From assembly GCA_037976565.1 (NCBI GenBank), contig CP137675.1:372001-436000 (forward strand): a DNA stretch of 64,000 nucleotides. Direction: 5' to 3'. Positions 23,761-36,040 of the stretch are shown here, one piece after another; the stretch's first letter is position 1; each line of letters begins with the position of its first letter. The position numbers and the translations under genes were made by a program. The stretch comes from Mesocentrotus franciscanus (taxonomy: Eukaryota; Echinodermata; Echinoidea; Camarodonta; Strongylocentrotidae). A model generated the notes under the pieces. That model was not told the origin of the DNA. It saw nothing but the letters and a program-made list of their open reading frames with translations, and did not search any database.

Positions 23761-24258
23761 TCTTTCTCTCTATTCAGTCGCTTGTAGCTTTGAACAAGCT
23801 AGGGTGTCTCAGGGGGAATAATAAAAAATAAAATAAAATAAAATAAAATAGCAATATGAAATAAGGATTTGGCGGGAGAGGAAGAGAAGAAGACACAAGT
23901 TAACCCGGAGGAATTATGTGTTATGAGGTGCATTGTGGGGGAGGGGTGGGTTGGGTTTTCAGTCCAGAGCCATGAGCGGGGTCGGAGGGGGTACTGAAGA
24001 ATTGTGTTAGATGAATGATATTGCATTATTATGGGTGAGTGTGTTTGTATGCTGTATGGATTGTGGTATGTCTGTGCGTGATGGGGTGTCTGTTCCTGCC
24101 TATACTCACGAGTTACAACTTGGGGCGCATGAATTGAAGCTGCTTGTTTTTCATTTGAGGCTAATAGATGTTCATAATTTCATGGAAACTTTACAATTGA
24201 TGACAAATTTTTACTGCTATTTTTGTTTAAGTATGTGTATAGATAGAAAAGAAAATCA

Positions 24259-27200
24259 ATGGATAGTGTGAATTTTATTTCGGTAAATGTTAGAGGTTTA
24301 AGGGATAGGACTAAACGATTAGCGATTTTTAATTGGATTAAAAGTAAGAAAGGGGTTGTAGTAATGTTGCAAGAAACGTACAGTACACCAGATATTGAAT
24401 TGGCGTGGAGAAAGGATTGGGAAGGGCCAATGTACTTTTGTCATGGGTCAAATCACAGTAGAGGAGTTCTTCTTCTATTTGCAAAAATGTAGCTGTCAAA
24501 GTGGAGGAGATATTCAAAGATGTGGATGGTCGTTTTATTTTATTAAAAGGTTTAATTTGGGATATGAGGCTCTTAATAGGGAATGTATACTTCCCAACAA
24601 GGGAAATATTCAGCAACAAAAAATTATCTTGGAAAAAATAGACTCTTGTATTTCAACTTTGTACTCCGTGAATTATTCGATCATTCTAGGAGGAGACTTT
24701 AATGTTATTTTTGATGAAAAAATGGATTACATGGGAGCTACGAGGATTTAGAGATGTTTTTGAGAAAATTAGACTTGTATGACGTATGGAGGAAAAATAA
24801 TCCGGAATTAAAACAGTACACGTTTAGGCAAAAGACGCCACTGGTTCAAAGTCGGTTAGACTATTGGTTTATTTCAAATCAATTGGAACAAGCTGTATCT
24901 ACTTGCGAAATAATGCCGTCTATCACTCCTGATCATGCCGGAATCATTCTGGGAGTTAAGTTTGTAAAGACAAATTATATGCATGGAAGGTCATATTGGA
25001 AATTTAATAATAGTCTTTGTTCAGATAAAAAGTTTGTGGAAGGTATGGTAAATGAAATCAATTTGATTAAAAGAGATTGGGAAAATATATTTGACAAGAA
25101 ATTGTTATTTTGGGATTATTTGAAAATGAAAATGAGGGCATACGCAATTAAATTTTCGAAGGAAAGGCAAAAGAAAAGAAAGAGAATATTCAAAGGCTAG
25201 AAAACGAAGTAAAAAGCTGGAAAGTGAATTAATTAGGTTTCCATTGAAGTTGGATGAAACGGAGGAAAAGAAAAACAATTAAAGAAATTGCATGAGGAGT
25301 CTATAGAAGGAATAAAGATAAGGTCACGAGCTGCGTGGTACGAGGAAGGGAAAAAACAAGGAGTATTTCGAGCAACTGCTAAAGTCAAATAAGAAGAAAA
25401 CCGTGGTAAGGGAATTGTATGATGAAAATGAATGTGTTGAATATGATAGGAACATAATTTTGGCGATGATTAGGAAGTTTTATACAAATTTATATGCGGA
25501 AAAGTTAAGTGTTTTTAATGAGGACACGACAAATTTGTTTTTCAAAGATATTAAAAATTAAGTGAAAATGGAAGGAAAGCATGTGAAGGTAAAATAACAA
25601 AAGATGAGTGCTTAAAGGTATTGAAGGCTATGAAATTAAACAAGTCTTCTGGCAATGATGGCCTTACAGTATCGGAAATATTTTGGTAGATGCTTTAAAT
25701 GAAGGTTATGTCATGGGGAGTTTATCCATATCACAAAAACAAGGGGTTATTACTTTGATCGAGAAGGAAGGGAAAGACCCTCGATACATAACAAATTATA
25801 GGCCGATTACATTATTAAATGTTGATTACAAAATGTTGTCAAAGGTGTTAGCTACAAGAATTAAGGGAGTACTTGAGGAAGTCATACACGTAGACCAGGT
25901 GGGCTATATGAATAATCGTAATATTGGAGAAGCGGTACGTTTAATTGATGATATGTTCTATTTTTTGAATGAGGAGTCAGATGATAAAGCCTGTAGTTAT
26001 TTGATTGCGGTTGATTTTGAAAAAGCATTCGATTCAGTATCTCATACTTTCCTCTTTAGAGTCTTAGAAAAGTTTGGGTTCGGTCCCTCATTTTGTTCGT
26101 GGGTAAAAACTATTTACAGTAATATAAGTAGCTGTGTTATGAATGGGGGTTTTGCGAGGGGTAAGGCAAGGAGATCCACTCTCGCCCTATTTATTTATTC
26201 TCGCTATTGAAATATTGGCAACAGTAGTGAGGAATGATGAGGTTATTAAAGGCGTTAATATTGGAGGAATTGAAGTCAAACAAGTTTTATATGCAGATGA
26301 CATGACAATATTTGTTAGGAATAAAGAATCTGTAGAAAGAGTAAAGGAGATTTATACGTTATTTCAGAAAATAAGTGGTTTACGGGTTAATGCGGAAAAA
26401 ACTAATATTATGAAATTGGGGAAAATCAAAGACAAATCAGAAAAACTTCCCTTCGGGAATGTGGTTAAAGAAATTAAGATTTTGGGAGTGTATTTTGCGT
26501 TAGACGTCAGAATAAGAGAGGAATTGAATTATAAAGAGATTTTAAGCAAGATTAAAAGACTTCTCGGATGGTGGAAACAGAGGGACCTTACGGTGTTTGG
26601 AAAAATTCATTTATTAAAAACATATGCATTATGTAAATTAAATTACGTTTTTGCTTCACTAGTGGTTCCAAAGTGGGTCATATCGGAAATACAGAAAATA
26701 TGTTTTGAATTTATATGGAATGGGAAAGATCGAATTAAGAGATTAATATTGTATCAAGGTTATAATGAAGGAGGGTTACGAATGACTAATTTTGACTCGT
26801 TTGTAAAAACCCAACGGGTAATGTGGGTGAAAAGACTATTGTACGGAGAAAAATCTATGAGATGGAAGCTATACTTTGATTTCTGCTTCAAGATGGTAGG
26901 GGGTAGATTTATTTTTTTGTGTAACTATGATTCCAGGTTATTAAGTCTCAAAGTACCTAAGTTCTATTTAGAAATGATCAAAGCATGGGAAGAGTTAGAA
27001 GGTTGTAGGAATTTTGAAGAAAAGAATAATCCAATTATTTTTAACAATAAAGATTTCTTATTGGGAAAGAAAATGATTTTTGATGAGGAGTTGTTTACAC
27101 GCAATATAATTTCAATTCAAGATATTTTTGCTGAAAATGGTATGCGGGCAATATCTCATTTTCAACATTTGGGGCTAAAAGGAAACAAAATTGTTGATGT

Positions 27201-27833
27201 ATGGAATATTGGGAAGCTATTTTGAGAAGCGGAAAAAAGGATAACTGGAGTTTAGTGGATGTAAAAGAGTATGATATTTTAATGCAGTTTAACAGTACTG
27301 TGAAGCTCCTCAGAGATGTATTATCGAGGAAGGTTTATGAATATTTTATAGAGAAGTTACAACATTTATTTGTTTTGAAGATTCATGATGGACGGAAATT
27401 TTCAGATTTTTCAAATGAGGTATGTAGGGAGATATTTAGTAGGCCCAGGAAATGTACTCTTGTTAACAGACTAAGAGAAATTCAGTATAAACTGCTTCAT
27501 GGAGCAATATATACTAGAGAACACTTAGTCAGATTCGGCTTTGTTGTAGATAACTTGTGCTCACTTTGTAAGCAAAAGATTGAAACATATTTACACTTGT
27601 TCTGGGAGTGTGCACAGGTTCAAAGGTTATGGCAGAATGTAATAGCTAAGTTTGAGCTAAGGGAATTAAGGTCTATCGACTGGATAGATATTCATTTAGG
27701 GTTGTCCGGTAATTCCCAACGAATAAAGATATTTAATACAATTATTTTTGCAATGAAATATTGGATATATAGATGCAGGGGTAAGTCCGTAATATTGTCT
27801 TTGGGGAGTTTCAAAAGAACTGTTGGAATTTAG
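24259..27833 (+). pseudogene. L1/Tx1-like ORF2 (endonuclease-reverse transcriptase), frameshifted
   Basis: Readable in order across frames starting 24259, 24395, 24754, 25683, 26143 and 27201. Endonuclease: FISVNVRGLRD, MLQETY, LGGDFNVIFDE and TPDHAGI. RT: TNYRPITLLNVDYKMLSKVL, AVDFEKAFDSVSH, GVRQGDPLSPYLF and LYADDMTIF (catalytic YADD). C-terminus: CSLCKQKIETYLHLFWEC, a Cys-Cys-His-Cys motif typical of L1/Tx1 ORF2. At least five frame changes, for example near 24480, 24750, 25200-25680, 26150 and 27220, so inactive. A-rich coding strand, unlike the host genes nearby. Confidence 0.92.
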
Positions 27834-28316
27834 GGAAGAAGAAAAGAATATTGCAGGGAGGGCAGGCAAATTGGCCTTACATTTACAGAAGTGGGAACAA
27901 GTGAAGTTTTCATGAACTTTTAACACTGGGCTATTGTGGCTATTGTAGCCTCGTTTAAATTATTTTTGTTAATTTTTTGTTGTTGTTTTGTTTGTAAATA
28001 GATGTTTCTGTTTTTCTGTCGCTCCGATTTGGGGTACTCTGAGGGGCTAGGAACAGTGTGTGTATATGGGTGGAAGTATGGTCGGATGGTGTGTGTGTCG
28101 CATGGTGGGGAGGGTGGGGTTAGTAGTGTGTTTGGTTGGATGGGGTCATTTGTTTTATGTTACAATTGATTTCATTTTTGTTTTCATCAATCGTACAATC
28201 TATGTTATGAAAATGTTTTGAAATTAGTTAAGAAAAAACAATTGTATTTTATTTCTAAGAGTGATTTGTATTGTTTGGAATCAATAAAAAAAAACTATTG
28301 AAAAAAAAAAAAAAAA

Positions 28317-28478
28317 GTGTGTGAATGAAATATACATGTATATGAAGAAGCTATGGTTTGAACATGAAATAAATGCATGTACGATGATTAAATTCCTATA
28401 CATTGGCTGTAACAAAACCATGGGTAATACGATCATTCTGGAATACAACTTCTGCATACTAAAACCTACTGAACCATT

Positions 28479-28513
<35 letters not shown>

Positions 28514-28567
28514 CATCTCACTCACTCTTTCTCTCTCTCTCCATCTCACTCACTCTTTCTCTCTCAA
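28317..28567. repeat. Spacer and CT microsatellite
   Basis: Short unassigned sequence followed by a C run and (CT)n at 28480-28566, directly abutting the left end of the DNA transposon. Confidence 0.85.
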
Positions 28568-28621
28568 TAGTCAGGTCCCTTAGGCCCATATTTAAGAGTT
28601 TTGGGGACAGAGTTTACAAAA

Positions 28622-29260
28622 GCACCAAACTTTCCTTATGTCCTTATTAGGTCAAAAGCTTCATTTTTCCCACAGGACATACTATTGAAAATTGCATCTT
28701 CATGCAAAAATATGCTAATTTATGTAAATTAGCAGTAATAATGCATATAAATCACTATTCCAATGGGATTGCAAAAATTACAATGCATAAAAAAGGACCA
28801 AACCTTCTCTATGTCTTTTTTAGGTCAATAGCTTCACTTTTTCCCATTGAACATAATATTGAAAATTGCGTCTTCATGCTAAAAAATGCAAATTTATGCA
28901 AATCATCAGTAATTTATGCATATAATTACTCCATTGGTATTGTGATTATTACAAAGGTTGAAAAGGCACCAAACTTTCCTCATATATATATATATATCAG
29001 GACTACAGCGTAATCTTTCACCACAGGACCAACCAAACCAAACTTCATCTTCATGCAAAATTATGCTAATTTATGCAAATTAGCAGTATTTTTGCCTTGA
29101 GCAAGTATTTAATTGACACCATCATATCGTAGATCTTAGAAATGCGCTAAATTCTGCATGCATAAATTAGAACTATATCTATACTAAATTCTCCACACGG
29201 CTGACTGAACCAGATTTTATCCAATGCAAAATTATGCTAATTTATGTAAATTATCACCTC
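28622..29260 (+). repeat. About 172-base tandem repeats inside the transposon left end
   Basis: Units begin with ACCAAACTTTCCT-like text near 28623, 28797 and 28969. Each carries AAATTGCATCTTCATGC and then TATGCTAATTTATGCAAATT, and a further partial copy lies at about 29222. Similar words occur in the opposite orientation at 32500-32520, 32675-32700 and 32830-32865, giving subterminal inverted repeats. Confidence 0.8.
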
Positions 29261-29261
29261 G

Positions 29262-32251
29262 TCATGTTTTACCCATGTGTGAATTACAACCGCATTCTGC
29301 ATCTTGAGAACCAACTGTTTGCCAGCAAGTACCGTGAGGACGGCATCGTGTGTCCGTCCGACTACGTACGTTGTGGACTGTTCACAATTGGTGCTCTCGA
29401 CAATCTTGATCATAACCTATCCAGCACCACTGCAACTGGTTCTAAATTTCCATGGTACATGCAGGCATTAGTATGTTTCAGTATCCAACAGCGTCAGATG
29501 CAGGATCAAACTCAAAATACCATCAGAAGTCACTATAGGAGAGCCTGCCATTACCTGACAGCCAAGCTCATTGACAAAATATGTGTTGAAGAAGGGGATG
29601 CCATTTCATGATCAGTCCATCATGCATCTTCAAGAGGTGCGTCCAATATCAAAGCCGGCTGCAGTGCAGCCGGCTTTGACACAGCTCTTACCACTGTTTT
29701 ATGAGAAGGCCGCTACTGCAGCAATGGTTAAGCATGGAATGAATGTTAATCCCCAAGCAACGCAGTTTCTCAACCCTAACCAGATTCCAGTGATAGCCTT
29801 AGATGCACCCCTATATGCACTGGCGAGGTATGTGCAGTGGCAACGTCCTTGTACACATGGTGAAGACAAATACATTGTACATCATATAGAAATGGCCTTG
29901 TGGAATACTGTAGGGGATTATTTGGAAGGTAGTGGGTGGACCCCGTCCTTACACAAGCTGACATTGCCTCCACTGGAACAGCGGACCCCTTTCTCCGGTC
30001 AACCCATCTTACAAGAACAAGACATGGCCATCAGGTGACAGCCCTGGCTATGGGAAAACTCCAAGAGGATGCTTACAAGCAAACATGAAAGTCCCCAATG
30101 GAGACGGCTAAAGATGTCTGGAGACAAGAGATGATTAGCAAGAGTCCCACTTTTCAATACTGGAATTCAATTCTTCAATTTGAGATTCTTTTTCTCGCTT
30201 TTGTGAGAGCTCATCGAGAAGTAGACTTCTCTCTCTATATGTGCAGTCACTCAAGGTGCTGGTTCCTTGGTTCTTTGCCCTAGATCACCAGAACTATGCA
30301 AGATGGATCCCTGTACATATACGGGACATGGAAAGCCTGCCATAACCCTTTGTCAGAGATCGAGTTTGAAGAAAATGGCCACTGGGTGATTCCAAAGACG
30401 TCTAACCGATTCTCATGCATTCCCATTGACCAGGCACATGAGCAGAATAATGAGACAGTGAAAGTCTTTGGTGGTGTCGTGGGGCTGACAGAAAATCCTT
30501 TGGCCTTCAGAAAGTGGATGGTTGCTAGTCCAGAACAGGCACGGCGAATTAAGGAGTTTGAAGAGGAGTACATCAGTAAGCCTACTCCAGAACATCAACA
30601 GCTTCACCATTAGGAGGGATTCTCGACCCAGAAGTCATTCCAGCAACAAACAACGAGTCTGATCGAGACTAACAGTAAAGTGGGCAATCCATTTCTAGAT
30701 GACAAACCAGAATTGGTGACACTGGATTCAGGTGATATTATGGATGCTTCTGTGGTCAACACTGCGAAACATTGAAAGGATAGGCAAGGAACAGTTCCAA
30801 GAATACAACACTTCAGTCATAGTGGAGCAACTTGAGCCAATACAGAGAAATGCACTAAAACTATTCAGGTCACCTGCAACCAAGAGAAGGCAGAAACAGA
30901 AGGATCAGATCTCTTTGCTCAAATCTTACGTGTCCCTATTCTCTAAAATGTACATTGTTGTGCATCACAAAGGGGCTAATATGGAAAGCTTTTTCCGACA
31001 TGAGAACCACCTATACTGCCCTACTCTATCTGACAGGGAAAACTGTTCTTGGGAAACTAAATTGATCTTCTGAATTGCTTTGAACAAGACACTTCATCAG
31101 AACCTCCCAAGTTCATTTGATGTGAAAGTCCTTGATGGTGCTGCCATAGTTCACTTTCTCCCAACGGTCAATGTGAAAACATTCACTGAATATGCTGACC
31201 AGGGACAAATGAGGTAAAGGGACAAGAAGGAGAGTCTCTGCTCAAACCAAGATCCCAGGAAAGTGGCAAGATTTTCTTAGAGACCCCAAGAATAAGGAAG
31301 AACTCTTTGAATTTCTCCCAGATAGAGTAGCCGCCACAGATTTTCCACCTGATAAAGAGGTCTTCATAACTTCTAGTACCAGAGTTCTTTCAAGGGGAAC
31401 AGATCATACTATGCCAACATGCAATCACGAGGAAGCGGATACCAGAATACTTGTTCACCTGAAAGATGCTTTGGAGAACGGCTCAACGACTTGCTTGGTC
31501 CGGACTGTTGACACAGATGTCGTCATTATGCTCTTAGGACAATTCCATCATCTACTGTCTGTATGTCCCACCGTAGATGTATGGGTAGCTTTCGGCACAG
31601 GAAAAAGCTTTACTCAGTACCACATCAATGCAATTTTCCATGCTCTAGGAAAAGAAAGATCGTTGGCTTTACCGATGTTCCACAGCTTCACAGGATGTCA
31701 TACAGTGTCTGCATTCTGTGACAAAGGTAAACGACTCGCACGGCAAGCCTGGAAATGTTTTCCTGAGGTAACAGAGACATTCAACTACTTGGCACAACAT
31801 CCCTTCACTCAGTTGGACTTCGAGAACGACAAATTCAAACTGATTGAACGTTTCACCGTTGTTCTCTATGACAAAACAAGCCAGTTGACTTCTGTGAAAG
31901 TGCCTGCAAGGACATGTTCTAGCTGTCACAAAGCCAGGGCAATGGACAAAATCCATCCGACACAGCATGCCTTACTGCAACAATTGAAGCGGGCTGTATT
32001 TCAGGCCAGCATCTGGACCACTAGTCATCAAAGTGAGCAGAATCAACCAAGTCCAGAAGCATGGGGCGGACATTAGATAAAGACATTGAATGCTGGATTC
32101 CAGTCTGAGTACACTGCCTGCAGCTTTCAAAGCATGCAGTGAATTGGTGAAGTGCAACTGTAAGAGTTCAACCGGCTGCGGTGGTAAATGTCATTGCAAG
32201 AAGGCTGGGTGGAGATGCACCGAGCTCTGTAACTGTAAATGTGACAAGTAG
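29262..32251 (+). pseudogene. Broken transposon gene with CXC-like cysteine-rich C-terminus
   Basis: Segments of a large repeated-family protein in consistent order but changing frames. The first has GLFTIGALDNLDHN and SSTTATGS (29380-29440). The next has ALYALARYVQWQRP (29805-29850). The third has FSCIPIDQAHEQNNETVKV and VGLTENPLAFRKWMVASPE (30405-30540). The fourth has CNHEEADTRILVH, VRTVDTDVVIML and FHSFTGCHTVSAFCDKGK (31418-31730). The C-terminus, LVKCNCKSSTGCGGKCHCKK to the TAG at 32249-32251, has nine Cys in 30 residues, a tesmin/TSO1 CXC or Cys8-finger pattern. The acidic E-D and D-T-D spacing suggests a PIN/XPG-like nuclease (inference). At least five frame breaks and an internal stop before the CXC part mean it is not functional. 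Its position between inverted termini suggests it is the transposase gene. Confidence 0.75.
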
Positions 32252-32992
32252 ATTTCCTAAAGGTTTGTCATCTTTCTTCAGTTGGAGATCCAGGTAAATC
32301 AACAATAGAGTATGATTTGTTTGAAAAATAGCTGCCATGTAGTAACACACATAAAATGACATATCCTAGAATTTGCCTAAATTACCGTAAATATACTGAA
32401 ACATTTCACAAAGTAGCATATAACGGGGAATTACATCTAAACTGACTAAACTACATAATTTTCTTCACTTATCTTCTCAAAAGCATTATATTTACAAATA
32501 TGCATGAATTAGCATGTTAATGAGGAAATTAATTTCATTAAAATTACCCTAATTTACCTGGATATAACATACATGCCATTAGAAAAAGGAATTGTGAATT
32601 TACTTTCTATGATATATCATGTAAAATGTGGTTTACGATAAAAATATTGATATAAGTAAATTTTATATACAAATATGAATAAATTAGCATAATTAGCATA
32701 AAAAGGAATGAAAGTGTACTTTATGTATTGATTAACACAGCATTGCATGTAAATTACCAAAGTCACCTGGATACGAAGAAATTAGGATGCTGGGTTATAT
32801 ATTTCATGAAATACGGTCGATTTTATGTTTTTTGCATAAAATTTGCATAAATTAGCATTTTTAAATAGGGTGCCATTCACCGATTTCGTGGCACCCTATC
32901 CAAAATTAATGCTTTCGATACAAATGACTCGCATGCAAAAAATTGCGCTTTTGTAAATTGTGTCCCCAAAATTTTGTTAAGGGACCCGACTA

Positions 32993-33243
32993 CAAATGAT
33001 ATTAACATTACTGAAGCAAAGTGGAAGCACAAGTATCAATGAAAAATGTACATCTGCTCTCAATTTTGATTTACACAACAACGTAGAATTGGACTAATTA
33101 TTAGAATAATAACGATTAGCAATGTCAATATTTATTGTAAAATTTTCTCAGGCTTTTTAATAAACACTGCATATAATCCACATTTTTTTAATTTCAACAT
33201 AATCTACACCGATGAATGAATTAAAACAGTCAAAACATAGATT
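32993..33243. other. No gene recognised
   Basis: AT-rich DNA between the transposon right end and the next MITE. Confidence 0.5.
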
Positions 33244-33512
33244 CTTTCAGGGGGCACGGGGGCCCGGGCCCCCACCCCTGGCAAAAAAAAAAGTTTTAAA
33301 AAAAGATGGTCACGAGAATTTTACCTTTAAAAAAAAAAAAAAAAAGATGGGTCCCCACCCCTGGCCAAAAAAAAAAAGATGGTAACCACAATTTTATATT
33401 GAGTAAAAAAAAAAGTTTACCTTCCCCCATTGAGCAAAAAAATGCTCACTACCCCCCTCCCCTCCCCACGAATTGGGGTCCCTGTCCTCGCCGCCGGCTG
33501 GATCCACTCTGG
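33244..33512. mobile_element. GGATCC-family MITE, A-rich, copy 1
   Basis: Right edge CCGGCTGGATCC and internal CCCATTGAGCAAA are shared with the copies at 42533-42786 and 55636-55892. Internal CCCCACCCCTGGC followed by A runs is repeated twice. The left terminus is altered (a G/C-rich run rather than GGCGGATCC), so it looks truncated. Confidence 0.65.
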
Positions 33513-35675
33513 ATTACATGACAAGAGTTAAGTATTCCTGCTCCATTATATTTACATGCACATGTTGTGGTGGTGTAGCTATAGAGTTTCAAGCGCAGCA
33601 AAATTTAGGCCCCCACAAAAATGTATTTAATATCTTGCAGGAGAAAGAAGTGATAAAAGGAAGAAATTGGCATACACCCCAGGCACTTTGCTTTTACCTA
33701 TTAGTAATAATATTTCCATATATCTCCCCTCTTTATATAAGCAACAATGTATGGTTATTTTGTCTATTAAATCATCACATTACATTATTTCCATTCTTCT
33801 TTTCCAAATGCACATAATAACTATGATCCTGTATTATGCATGACAAATGGTCTATTATTTGTTAGCTCCAGTTATACATGTATGTCTTTGCAAAATTTGC
33901 AAGGTATTTTTTATCATAGGAAATATGGTCTTCTAAATCCAAACATATTTAGTTTCCCCATTTCCCCATGCCTTTGCCCAGGTTATATGATTTGTATCAT
34001 ATTGCGTGCATGCCATTTCACAAAATCTTTTAAGAACTTTGAAGAATTGATACTATTTTCTGAATATTGTATATTCATTATTATTGATTTTTATATAAAT
34101 AGTTTATCAAACTTCATATTTTTCATGATTTAACTGGAAAAAAATTACTCTATATTAGTGCATCCACACAAAAACATATTATCAATCTGACTTTGATGCT
34201 GGTGTGAAGAAATAAGATTCTTAGGGGGAAAATACGAAATTTATATTATCAATATAAAGAAAATAATTAGTGGATAGTGAGGACATGACGTCACAGACTC
34301 ATGAGTGATTTGCCAATTTGTCTAGTGATTTTCAAAGTTTTTCATGTTATTAAAAATTCATAACTTTCTTATTAGTTATCCGATTTTGCTCAAACTTTTT
34401 TTGATTGGTTTGTCTGATTTTTCTGCTTCTATTGAAAGTAAGTTATTTTTGGAGTGGACTTGCCCTTGGTATTTCCACCAAGTCTGGTGTCAACGAATTA
34501 TGACCTTCTGCACCTGGAAACTGACGAGACCCTCTCCCTTTTAATCTTTCTCTGTGCTGACCTGACTTTACATTAATCAGAAGCATACGCTACTCAGGAT
34601 AGGCAGTTATGCCATTACCATTTAGGAGATTGGCATTCTTTTCCCACTTTGCCTCAGTTTTCCAGTGTCAGTTTGTTACTAAGAAATATAAATTACTTTA
34701 AAGTGACTCGGTAACATTGCCTCAGATTCTGAAACAAAATCCTGGAATTAGCTCATGCTGCAATCATAATTATAAACCTTTAGGTCAGTCAGGAATCCCA
34801 TGACTTTTACAAGCCGATCGACTGTCCGATTATTAAGATATTTATGATTGGAAATCGAAATTTCATTTTTTGTTTTCCTAACGGTTTTTATAACACTACA
34901 GTCTATTGGGGGAAATGAGTATGGTAAAACCGGTCACTCCAAGATTTTTACTTTTTTTGTGGCACTTCATGATCATTTTGAAGTGCAATTTGTTTAGGGC
35001 TTCAATATTACACCATGTCACAGACACTAATAATACGTAGGGCCATGCATCTCAGATTTAACATTGTTAAACGATGCCTTAAATAGGTAAATGCGTGTAA
35101 TAAAAGTTCAATCTATTGTGAAAGAATCATACAGATGCCTACTAGCATTATACAGTATATTGCACAGTTTTTGTTCTTAATCTAAACAAATTTGAAGGCG
35201 ACATAGTAATACTTTGATAAAGGGCACTTCTAAAAACTATGGACTTGCAGAAACTTCAAGAAAATATAGATAATTCAATCGCGAACAAGGGACACAAATC
35301 TACATATATTACATTTAACTACCCTTTTACTCTGATAAATGATGGTAAGACAGCAAATTAAACTCCCAGAATTCATTACCAACCTTTTGGCATTCAATAT
35401 GCTTTAAACAGTCTCAAGGATTATATAATGGATGATTATACACAGATGGGTAACGAGACCCAGAGTCGTGGGTCCAATGAGGAATTTTAATACCATTCCA
35501 CGAAATAACAGACATTATCAATCACCGAAAGAGGATTTTGCATTTATGACCAACAGGCCTTACGTAATGCACTGCACGCATCCTCCACCAATTCCATAAG
35601 GGAAAGTCATCATCATAAATTCTGAATCTGAAAGATGACAGAAAGCATTGCAAGTCTCTCAAAGCATGTTCTCAA
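33513..35675. other. No gene recognised
   Basis: AT-rich, with several Phe/Leu/Tyr-rich frames that look like composition artefacts. No splice-supported exon recognised. Confidence 0.5.
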
Positions 35676-36040
35676 TAGGTCCGTCTTCATCAGCTCGAGA
35701 GTGCCAAATAACCCGCTATTTTAACTATCCCGATCCCAAATTGTCCAGCTAATTTGCGTCTTCATCAGCCCGCAGTTGCAATTGGGATATTTGGTCGAGA
35801 TAATCATCCCATGATATCTTGGGCTAGTTTGCAAAATATCCCACTATTTGTCCGGTGCGTCCACACTAGCCCGAAGACTAGGACTATGCACGAACGCTGA
35901 GCAAAATATCTCAAGCTAATTTCTCGAGCTCGAGTTTCGAGTTTCGAGCTGATGAAGATGGGATTTGTAACTTTGGGCTTATTTCCCAAATCAGAAATAG
36001 CGGGCTATTTGGCAATCTCGAGCTGATGAAAACATACCTA
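35676..36040. mobile_element. Foldback MITE of 365 bases
   Basis: Inverted ends of about 45 bases: left TAGGTCCGTCTTCATCAGCT then CGAGAGTGCCAAATAACCCG, right complement TAGGTATGTTTTCATCAGCT then CGAGATTGCCAAATAGCCCG. The interior has further CTTCATCAGC and CGAGCTGATGAAG copies in both orientations. No transposase. Lies about 0.8 kb beyond the WHAMM stop codon. Confidence 0.85.

Larger units (their letters stand above)
22738..28316 (+). mobile_element. L1/Tx1-like non-LTR retrotransposon, near full length but broken
   Basis: About 5.6 kb: a 5' region with tandem repeats (22790-23760), an ORF2 with endonuclease, RT and a C-terminal Cys-His motif (24259-27833), a 3' UTR, and a poly(A) tail (28286-28314) after AATAAA (about 28281). 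The poly(A) tail and endonuclease type fit L1/Tx1 elements. I find no convincing ORF1. GTGTGTG on both sides may be the target duplication but is confounded by the microsatellite. Confidence 0.85.
28568..32992 (+). mobile_element. DNA transposon with terminal inverted repeats, Academ-like candidate
   Basis: Left end TAGTCAGGTCCCTTA and right end, on the other strand, TAGTCGGGTCCCTTA. The match resumes inside with TTTTGGGGACA and TTTACAAAAGC on both sides. CAA precedes the left end (28565-28567) and follows the right end (32993-32995), a candidate 3-bp target duplication. TA/TA is an alternative reading. Subterminal repeats with ATGCAAAT/ATTTGCAT words occur on both sides. Inside is a broken gene of a large multicopy invertebrate family. 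As I recall, Academ elements have 3-4 bp duplications, an XPG-type nuclease region and a Cys8 zinc finger, which would fit. That assignment is from memory. Confidence 0.7.
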
